This document shows positions 20,964 to 29,879 of a stretch of DNA of 29,879 bases, piece by piece. The stretch covers positions 1 to 29,879 of the forward strand of contig JACGCK010000385.1 in the NCBI GenBank assembly GCA_014925825.1, written 5' to 3'. Both the position numbers and the translations under genes were made by a program. Source of the stretch: Pholiota molesta. Taxonomy: Eukaryota > Basidiomycota > Agaricomycetes > Agaricales > Strophariaceae. The notes under the pieces are model-generated. The model worked only from the letters and a program-made list of their open reading frames with translations. It ran no database searches and was not told where the DNA came from. Each line of letters begins with the position of its first letter. The first letter of the stretch is position 1.

Positions 20964-23900
20964 CAAAATTGCATCTTAGCGTCGTTGTGCGAAAGCTTGG
21001 AACTCGCTGCCAGTCGAGCCACATCATCCCACACATTCTAGGTCTGCGGATTTCACCATGCTCCGATCATTATTGCCCTTCCCATGCACGCAGCTTGTTC
21101 GTACCCATCTGAACGCACTCTCACCCCACGCAGACAACCCACCTGATCAGGCGTACGCCTTCTCAAATTCGAATTCTCCACTCCTCAGAGTCTGATCATC
21201 CGTTCCGTTTTGGATATTGTTTACCCTCTATCATTCTGCGAACCGGGAGTAGGCAGAGCGTAGTTAGCGGTGTTTAATTAACTTATGCCTGTGCATCGTG
21301 TATTCCATCCATACATGCCTGCTACACTGGCACGAATTTTTTTTTCCACCTCTCGGGCGCAGTTCTAGTGTGTTCTTTGACTTTCCTTGATTCGTGTTTC
21401 GTATTGAATTCTGGCGCGTTTCGCGTCTTCAGTAGATCGCCGATACAATCGCTGGGTCCGGATTATTATCATTTTTGAAGTCTGTTCAAACTTTAAAGCT
21501 CTACAATCTCCTGGGGTTCTTACTAATAGTAAAGCCCATAGTCCGAGTCGCAAACGGTTGCTTCTTGATCATGTTACCATGCATCATAAGCAAATTATGA
21601 GGCCTTATAGGACCATCTTTCGCGCCATGGCAGTGATTGTCCACTCGCAGCTTCTCTGCGCTTCTGCTCCAGAAACGAATAATTGCACAATATGACGGGA
21701 TTTTCTTCTTTGGAAGCGCCCAAACTAGCAATTAGGCAGCGGTGACTAAAGCTCCGAGACGCCCAGTTGCCATTTTGAAATATTCTTGCGTGTCATGGCA
21801 TCAATTCAACTACTAGCAATTGACTAGCAAGTCACATTGCGCGACCTGCATAGGAGGTCCATCTCGTCTTGGTTTGAACTGAGTCGACAAACGATGGTGT
21901 CTGATGCTGCGCGTGCATTGGGCTGCATTGGGAATTTGGGATAATTAAATTTGGGAGATTTCAAATAGGTTTCCAGCGCTTTTAGTCTAAGTGGATTGGT
22001 CTCGGGACTCTATTTTAGCGACGAATTGCCTTTTCTATTGGTGGCATTTGATAAGCGGCCGCGGGATGCTCTTGGGGTGCACGCACGGGTGGGTACCTCC
22101 TGACCTTACCCTCTTGTACTCTCAGGGCCTGAGCAGGCGTATGATCAGAATGTCCTTGAATCTTTCAGCTTTTGGCGAACCCTGGCTGTCACCATTGTGA
22201 TAGATGCAGTGCTTTTGCCTGGGCTTAGGAGTCGAGGGTCCGCCGTCATGCATGTACCTTGACGCCAGTGAGGTGATGGCTGATCGTATGTACAGGCACT
22301 TCATATGTCAGTATAAAACACACAGCACCGTCCAAGTCGCAAAGCTCGTCACGGAGATTATGTAGCATCGGCTTGTTTGAGGGAAATTTCCATAGCAAGT
22401 AACTAGAATAAGAATACATTCTTACATTGGAAGTACTAGGAAGTACTAGACTCGCAGCAGCGCTAATAATATACCTTTATCAAACCTTTATTCTTTACAA
22501 TTTACTTGGCTATAGAGGATAAGAATCGTCACAGACCTGTCCCTAGTGAATGATCTCATGCAATTTGAATTTGAAAAACGATAATCTCTCTTGTCTTGTT
22601 AGTTTTACAACTTGAGGGAGGAATGCGCTCGGGCAACATCAGATGATGCCTTTGGCATTGTTTTGAGAGTTAAAGTAGACTTGATACGACAACTTAAGAG
22701 ACATGATCATTCCACGAGGCTATTCTTGTGGCTCTGCATTTCTACCTGTCAATTGAAAGGTAGATAAGTCCCCGAGCCCAGGCATTTATGTCAGCTCGCA
22801 AGCCGCAGCATGTACCAAATGGGTGGGGCTATGATGTCTGGTCTTTGTCTTTGTGCATTATGCTTTGATGTTTTGCGGCGTACTTGGCCCAGCTTGAGGA
22901 ATAGAAGCAATGACGATGTCGCGAACGTGTCAAAAGAAGAGGTAGCTGCTTCTGTGCTGAGTGTGCTCATCGAAAAAAATGCTCTGATCCTTGGATGATG
23001 ACTACATGTAAATGCATGTACATGACATCAGACGATTAGAAGACAACCGTGCGCTCCTGCTGAACGATATCTGTTACCTTTTGTTCCTTGGTAGAATGCA
23101 CACATTTATAATTACCGTTATCAATTCAGTATAAGCTGTTCTTAGCACTGACACTGTCAAGACCGTGACCGCAATAGCGTTCAAGGCGGTGAAGTCCTCC
23201 TTGGGTCCTCCATAGACCGAGTCCTTTAAGTTCCGCCGCTCTGGCTCAGGTGCCCGCCAGATTTAGGTCTTCGTTAATTCCTCACTTTCAGCTTTTGCAG
23301 ACTGTGACTTGAAAGTCGTTTATCAAAATGCGCACTGTACACACAGGCGCTCATATTCCACTTAAGGAAATAACAGGGAGATGGTACGGCCGGACGGCCG
23401 GGGCCCGGCTGCGCTCCGTATATTTCATCCGACGCGCCGCTGCGGGCGTGGCGCGTCATCGATTCAGCACCCTCGTTGTCACCAACACGATGATGTCGCT
23501 TCACCACCTTCCACCGTCATCCCGCTTTTTCCTCCGACCCTCGCCGCTTTTTTCTATTCTGACTCAGACACTGTTCGGGCTCTACAGAAGGAGATGCGCG
23601 GCACGACGCGTGCATGTTTGTTTTCCCCGGCGTGCGTGATTCTGCTCGCGACGCCCTTGAAGAGTGCGCGTTTCGTGGAGCGCGTGCATGCACTCATCCT
23701 CGAGGCGTGCATCCCATAGGACGACGCGACAGAGGAACATTGGCACCTTGTGGTCTCGCGATGGCCTGCTTTCTTTCGAACATTCTATCTGCCTAGGGCC
23801 CTGCCAAACTCTGCTAAAGTGCTCCCTTTCCCGTTTTGCTTTTTGGTTGAAACTCGAGATCGAGGGGAGATGGGTGCAGGGTATTCTGCGGGCTATTGCA

Positions 23901-25667
23901 TATTCGAGCTTAGGAACGGCCTCCGGGCCAGGGAGCGGGTTGGGAGCGGTTATGACTTTTCTCTTAATATCGCGAAAAACACGATGCTACGCCGATCTTT
24001 CGAGAGCTTCTTGTGATTAATCTCGGTGCTAGAGGCCCAGCGCAGTTAGGAACGCGTCGATTATCAGAGTTTACGGGGAGCAAAAGAAATGAGATTGGAA
24101 ATGGTCAGTGCCTTTTTCGCGTGTAATACAACTAATGGCGCGATGCCAAATCTCAAGAGGTCTCCCTTACCTCGGATCTCATACATTGCTGGAAATCAAA
24201 ATGGATCAAACGATACGTTAGATTTCGGATGGTGTTTCTCGTGTTCAGCATCCGCTACGTCTACCAGACTACGATAGACTGAGAAATGGAGCTACTTTTC
24301 CACATGATCGTTGTTTCTGACGCGACCAATGACCTTCATCTCCATTACCTCTCGGATCTTGCGCTTTTTACAAGAGCACAAGAATCGATTGCTCATTTAA
24401 ATCGATGTTCTTGGACCCTCGCGGCTGGAACTATTTCTGGTTTACTTTTTTGCATCCGCCGTCGTCTCCATCCTCGACGTCATTGGCCAGTAACTATTAA
24501 CCAGTAAACAACCTTGATGACTTCATCCCTGTGGATTGTATGAAATAATTCCAGTGACCTGGGTGCTGCGCACTTACTTTCCTAATCATCGGGAACGTGG
24601 TCATACTGCGTTATTCCATTGCATCACTCAGCACTGATGCGAGGAACTAGGACGTGACAAAATTTCCGAACTCTGCCACTAGTTTTTGGGTCATGGTTTT
24701 AAGTACGTATGCGCCTTGCCTTAAAACATGATTAATGCACGATTGATCGTGATGCCTTGGTCGTTTCGCCTCTCATCTGCCGAGGAACTAGGACGATGGC
24801 TACTTTGGTAGGCCCGAATGTTCATTGGGCGATCGTCTGACCCCTCTTTGTATCACCGTCTCAGGGATTCCTGAGAGCTGTGCGTCCTGTGGCTTCATGG
24901 ATATCCAATGGTACCCAGTAATATCGATGCTTTCTATTATTCTGGCTCTGGCATGGCTGCCTGAAATCGACTGGACCAGTTTCTTCCGAGGCGTATGTGG
25001 TTCTACATTTATTGTACATCCCATCTTTCCATCTTTCATCAGGGAAGCTCAACAGGTCGACTCATGCTCTGATCTACCAAATACTTACTGCACATTTCTT
25101 GTCAATAAATTACATTTGTCTGATGGAGGCCTTGGTATCCTGAAAACATTGTGTGCCTTTTCTCCATGTGCAATGCCGGCAAATACAACGTTCTACCTGG
25201 CGTTATACTCGTGCAGGCGCCTCCTGTGCGACCCAGAACGCCTCGTCTATCATACATGTTGTTCCCTCGCTACCCGATGGATAATACGAACACGTTTTGT
25301 TGTCGGTATCTCTAGATTCATTTATTTTCCTGTGTCCTTGCACGGGGACGTGTCTTCGTATCAAAATATCCCCAGAACATGGACGTGAAAGAATTTTTGT
25401 GCAACGTGTGATGCTCAAGTTATTTTTTGGATTCATCGATTATGGACGCGATATCTGCGCATAATTATTGGACCGTGATCTGAATTCGACCTATTTGGCT
25501 GCGGAACGCACGCCAATTTTGCACTAGTTGTAGATGGGAATATATGTTGTGGAAGCGTATCATCGCTGAATGGCCTGAGCAACGAGCAGGCAGCGGTATT
25601 GTAGTCTACAGTGTCGATAAGAAATAGATTGGAAATATATCTGTAACAAAAGGAAAGAGCCCGAGGG
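20964..25667. other. Second gene desert of about 4.7 kb
   Basis: No gene is recognised here. The longest plus-strand open stretch, 24825-25388 (187 codons), is Cys- and Ser-rich, has no known motif, and is within what chance gives for a window of this size. A GC-rich open stretch at 23381-24016 is listed separately. A ten-base tandem duplication (AAGTACTAGG-like) sits at 22431-22450. Confidence 0.45.
23381..24016 (+). pseudogene. Open frame of 211 codons broken by a single TAG; identity unknown
   Basis: One plus-strand frame stays open for 636 bases except for a TAG at 23717-23719. The first half contains FYSDSDTVRALQKEMRGTTR and SARFVERVHALILEACIP; the second half, right after the stop, contains EEHWHLVVSRWPAFFRTFYL and ends MLRRSFESFL. 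I recognise no family. The TAG could be a true stop, the end of a short intron (it sits in a CCCATAG acceptor-like context), or a nonsense change in an old gene. The whole may also be non-coding, since its first part is GC-rich. Confidence 0.2.
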
Positions 25668-25671
25668 ATGA

Positions 25672-26058
25672 TGGAATACCCAAAGCGGGGGAAATCGGTG
25701 GGCCTGGCGCGCACTGATCTCCTCAAGTCTTCTGCACATCTACCACAACCATCTCGACGCCGTCCCATTCGTCCCCGACGCCCTTGTTCAACGTCCCTCA
25801 TCGCTCCCACGTCTACAGTTAGGTCCCATCATTGATTCCCTCACGCATCCAAGCCCTGCACGGGACATCTCGTCCACCCACCTCCGCTCGCTCTGCTCTG
25901 GAACTAGCTCGCATCTCCGGCCGTTCACCGACACCCTCCCCGCCGTATTTGCCTTCGCGGCTTCCAGCGACTCGCCGTCACAAGCCTCGTCCCAGCTACT
26001 CGGTCTAGGTCAGAGCTCGAGCACGAAAGTAGTGTCCACCCCGCATTCTCGTCTACTG
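25672..26058 (+). other. 129-codon open frame without start, upstream of the WDR26/Gid7 gene
   Basis: This frame is open from just after a TGA at 25669-25671 to a GTGAGC donor-like site at 26059, with no Met codon. It encodes stretches such as LLHIYHNHLDAVPFVPDALV and HLRSLCSGTSSHLRPFTDTL, which look protein-like but match nothing I know. A second frame across the same DNA, starting with ATG at 25668, also reads about 54 codons. Given the base losses found just downstream, this could be a broken 5' part of the neighbouring gene, an unrelated gene fragment, or a C/T-rich leader. Confidence 0.25.
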
Positions 26059-26314
26059 GTGAGCCGTTCTTTTCATTCGTTCTCCGTATCACCTGCTCAC
26101 TCCCCGATTCTGTATCTGTGCGTGCCGCACGTCGTTTTCATCCTTTCATTCGCCCCTTCGCCTTTCGCTTCCCTTGCCTTGCCTGCTGGACGCGGCAGAC
26201 GCCGAACAGACTCGAGCTCGGAAGCGACAGCGAATCGAAAGCGCGAGTGCACTCCCTTCTTATACCCACACAATCCCCGACCTCGCTCCAACCAGCCCCT
26301 CGCCAGCCCGTAGA

Positions 26315-29121
26315 ATGATGACGCTCTCACAATCTGACCAGGCTCGTCTTTGTCCGTCACGCCCGACTTGTCGATACACGCAGGCCCCTCATCATTAGGC
26401 AGCTCGTTCGAAGCCCTAGTGTCCACCAATGGGCACACAAATGGGAATGGCTTTTCGTCGATGACAAATGGCACTTCGGGTGTGGGGCTGGTGATGGGCA
26501 ACGGTGTCCCAAAGCATGGAAAGGCGGTTGCCAAAGTCACGCTGCCTGGGACGACTCTTTACGACGATTCGTTCGTAGATCGCGAAGAGTTCATCCGTTT
26601 GGTCATTCAAAGTCTACGCGATGTGGGATATGTGTATGTGCACTCGTTGCTCTTTCTACTGTGCTCTGCGTTGACCTCAAGCCCCTGATCAGTGAATCTG
26701 CCGCGACCCTGGAGGCCGAGTCAGGATATACCATGGAGTCTGCAGAAGTATCACAGTTCAGGCATATATTCTCGATGGAATGTGGTCAAAGGCCGAGGCT
26801 GCGTTAGTCCGGTTGGGTGTTCAGGAAGATGAGGGATTATGGGTGCGTCGTGCAGTCATGGAACTCCGTACCATTATTCGTTGATTGACCGTATGCTTTC
26901 CACAGGATGCCAAATTCTTGATAAGTCAGCAGAAATATCTGGAGCTGGTAGAGGCGAAGAAACCTACAGAAGCTCTCCAGGTCCTACGAAACGAACTCGC
27001 GCCTTTGAATGTTGATTCAGATCATTTGCACACCCTGTCAAGGTGTGTATCCAAATTTAACTTTCTAACGTTGCCGCCCGTATACTAGGGTTTGCTTATT
27101 ATAATCTGCACAGTTTGATAATGTGTTCGGAGCCAGAAGATCTCCGACAGCGCGCAGGTTGGGACGGCGCTTCTGGTTCATCAAGAAGGCAATTGCTTGA
27201 TACACTACATGGTATATATTCTGCTATTTCCTGCGCCGCTCTTTCTCACCTTGCCTTGGCAGAGTATATTCCCTCCGCGGTTATGATACCACAGCGGCGG
27301 TTCTCTACACTACTTAACCAAGCAAGATCGTATCAACGACAGCGCTGCCTGTATCACAACGCACCCTTATCGACGTTTTCTCTATATTCCGATCATCGCT
27401 GCAGTATGGCGGATTTCCCAACAATTACTACAACAATTTGGAAGTACATAGCGATGAAGTGTGGAATATTGAGTGGAGTCACGATGGTGCTTATCTAGCA
27501 AGTGCGAGCAAAGATAAGACCGCAATCATCTGGCGGAGAGGGGTAAGTATCTACATGTTCAGAAACCCCTTCTGGTCAAATCCACTCATGCATTCAATAG
27601 TCTGCGATTGGTTCTAGCTCGTCACCTCAAGATTGGTCGCCCCATTTCACATTGTCCGATCATCCATATCCCGTAGGATGTTTGGCTTGGTCCTGGACGA
27701 TTCGGTGCTTCTAACAAGTTCGGAGAACTTCATAAAGATGTGGAATACCAAAGTAAGTGGCATGTCTCGCGAAGCGTTCCCCGACACTCACACCAAATCC
27801 TATAGTCTGGTGTTTGTATCCGAACGCTGGACGACCATACAGAGACCGTGACGGCGATCTCATGGCTGCCCGATGGGACTGGGTTTATCACTGGAGCGTT
27901 GGATCGAGGATCATTAGTTTGGGTGCGTATACACTTGTGTTTGGCGGCGGTCGCGTGCTCTGTGCTCATCAGGCATTCAACACGCTTTTTATACTTGCCA
28001 TGAACCATATTCGTCTAATTCCTATGTTTGACAGGACGCGGAAGGCACGATACGGAATGCTTGGGATCCTACTGCCATTCGGTTAACGGACTTGGCGGTG
28101 ACACCCGACCAGACGCGTCTAGTGGCAATCGGCATGGAGTCCCCCTCTCCTGTCCCGGGCCCTCTGATACACCCCACTCGAGGAGTGCGCAAGCCGGGGA
28201 CCTGCCGTCGAACGCTGGTGGGAACGGGTCCCAAGTGGTGTTAGAATACCTCATAGGATGATGATATTGATCTGGCGACGAAGCAAGTGCAATCGTGCGT
28301 ACCGGTTATCTGATAACTATTCGTATTTTGGTTTCTGGTGCCTGCGACGGTGGGCTATGAAAAAGCTCGGCCGCTTTGGGCACCTATTCCGAGGACGAAA
28401 GGTTAATTTGTTGTTGTTCTTGTCCTGACTCTTGTTGTTTTGACAGATCCATTCGACTGGGGGGCGAACTTACGAGCGTGCAGACATCGCAAGATTCTCA
28501 GTATGCCCTCGTCAATCATGCGCCTAACGTGAGATAACCTTCCCGTTTGATCGAGCTCTCCATTCTCACTTGATGTGCTCTTTTCTTCTGCAGGAGATCC
28601 ACCTTTATGATTTAGACACAGCGAAGACAGTGATGAAATACGAGGGCCAAATGCAAGGTCGCCATGTCATCCGAAGTTGTTTTGGGGCATTGACGGCAAC
28701 TTTGTTATAAGTGGCAGCGAAGGTAAGTTATTTTATTTGCATATGAAAAACGCCGAAACTTGATGTTCATCAACCGAACTTTGTAGATGCAAATGTGTAT
28801 ACATGGCACCGCGAGAGCGGGAGACTCCTCGAGACCCTATCAGGACACGGGGAGGGCAGTGTGAACTCGGTGGCGTGGAATCCAGTGAACGAGCGCATGT
28901 TCGCGTCGTGCTCGGACGACCACACGATACGGATATGGGAAGCGCCTCCCCCTGGGGTATACATTGCAGAGCACCCACCCGTGGGGGAAATACCAGTGGC
29001 GGCCTCGTCGAATCAGGCAGCATCAGCCATTGTCGAGAAAGGAAAGGGAAAGACACGCCAACGACTGGACGATAATAGCGTGCACGGCCATTCTCAGGTG
29101 TTTGGCGCCAGCCGGCTATAA
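26315..29121 (+). CDS. WDR26/Gid7-type LisH-CTLH-WD40 protein, frame broken at about eight sites
   Basis: The gene encodes a homologue of WDR26 (yeast Gid7), a subunit of the GID/CTLH ubiquitin ligase; yeast GID degrades gluconeogenic enzymes. Exons, all with GT-AG borders: start near 26315 to 26633, 26693-26842, 26906-27042, 27114-27211, 27263-27542, 27601-27752, 27806-27922, 28035-28294, 28447-28528, 28594-28722, 28787-29121. Domains in order: LisH ([29 protein letters not shown]), CTLH and linker ([77 protein letters not shown]), then WD40 blades ([78 protein letters not shown]). Apparent one-base losses lie near 26350, 26761, 27438, 27692, 28154-28162, 28253, 28267 and 28685. The start codon is uncertain; the end (TAA at 29119-29121) is clear. 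Confidence 0.8.
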
Positions 29122-29879
29122 TCTGCGGCTGCGCGGACTCAGTCGTCTTGAAATTCTGTCTTGTTGCAGTTTTCCAGCTTTGTGGATCGACGCGGCTTAT
29201 CGCGTCGGTCTTCTATGCACCTCACCTCTGCCTCCCCTCCCTCGATCTATCGTCCATTCTACTTCTATTCGGCAGACCTTTCCACGCTAAAGGTTTCGCC
29301 TTACACCCGACACGCTGATTCCAGTCTATGTTCTCGCATACATCACATCATCCAGTTCAATCACACTGCCACTCATGACCTCATCACGCACGACCCAGTA
29401 CCTTGTTATTTCACATCCGTATTTTTCTTTTGCATAGTTACATTTCCCCGTTCATCAATGTGGACACCAGCATTCCATCTTACCCGCCCATCCTATAGTG
29501 TATAGAAAGCAACGCCTTTTTATTTTTGTTTGCCTTGGTGTCATTGGCCAGGGATGCATGGCCTATTCGGTGCATTTATCGACATTTATCGTTGCCTTGC
29601 GGTGAATCCAGTCTTCATCCAGCCTATATATGTGCATATCGCCAACCAGCCAACCGACCCTTGCACAACCAATCGATATTCAGTTGCCCGCCTTCCCAAA
29701 CCCTCGTCGCTAAATTTGGATCGCCTTATTCTATCATGTAAACCTAGTATTATTGGCACGAATTTACTCCTAGCCTTTTACTCGCTGATATGTATATGTA
29801 CCCCATTAACACAGTAGATAAATATATAAACCCGTCGTCTGGATATTCCGGCGATCCACTTATACGCCTATCTAACCAG
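29122..29879. other. Right-edge region downstream of the WDR26/Gid7 gene
   Basis: The plus strand is pyrimidine-rich, as after the Ecl1-like gene, and is probably 3' untranslated sequence followed by intergenic DNA. No coding region is supported. Confidence 0.45.
29823..29830 (+). promoter_or_regulatory. Possible TATA box at the right edge
   Basis: TATATAAA followed by CCCGTC closely resembles the Ecl1-like gene's TATATAAACCCCGTC at 18565. It may be the promoter of a plus-strand gene starting beyond the window. With no gene visible, this is only a candidate. Confidence 0.3.

Noticed and set aside
22431..22450. Ten-base tandem duplication as a target-site or element border
   Set aside because: No terminal inverted repeats or element body next to it; a chance or slippage duplication is enough.
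24825..25388. 187-codon plus-strand open frame
   Set aside because: No recognisable motif, Cys/Ser-rich random-looking composition, no supporting splice structure; one open frame of this length is expected by chance in a window of this size.

Overview
The window looks like nuclear DNA of a filamentous basidiomycete, probably an agaricomycete. Genes carry many short GT-AG introns (about 40-190 nt, often with CTAAC/CTAAT-like branch sites). All recognisable products are eukaryotic housekeeping proteins of fungal type, including a DASH subunit, which points to Fungi. The species cannot be named from the sequence.

Layout. From 0.5 to 13.9 kb the DNA is gene-dense. In order: DASH subunit Spc19 (-), a mitochondrial complex I assembly factor of the NDUFAF3 family (+), an unrecognised Cys-containing small protein (-), a coiled-coil protein that looks like augmin subunit HAUS3 (+), a TLC-domain membrane protein (+), a SAM37/metaxin outer-membrane import subunit (-), and the GARP tether subunit VPS54 (+). 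Several neighbours are head-to-head. The SAM37/metaxin and VPS54 start codons are only 40 bp apart. From 13.9 to 18.6 kb I see no convincing gene. At 18.66-19.98 kb lies an Ecl1-family zinc-binding protein with a clear TATA box and a roughly 1 kb pyrimidine-rich downstream region ending in AATAAA motifs. From 21.0 to 25.6 kb there is again no convincing gene. From 26.3 to 29.1 kb there is a WDR26/Gid7-type LisH-CTLH-WD40 protein, a subunit of the GID/CTLH ubiquitin ligase.

Joint reading. The genes do not form a pathway or secondary-metabolite cluster. Two encode spindle proteins (Spc19, HAUS3-like), two encode mitochondrial proteins (NDUFAF3, SAM37), and one acts in Golgi retrieval (VPS54). 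No transposon, CRISPR array, tRNA or rRNA gene was recognised.

The strongest anomaly is the WDR26/Gid7 gene. Its splice sites and domains are well preserved, but the reading frame needs about eight single-base additions, nearly all at short homopolymers. The other six identified genes, including the 1,256-codon VPS54, read without any such break. Local under-polished sequence is the simplest explanation; a very young pseudogene is the alternative. I found no clear evidence of a new biological system.
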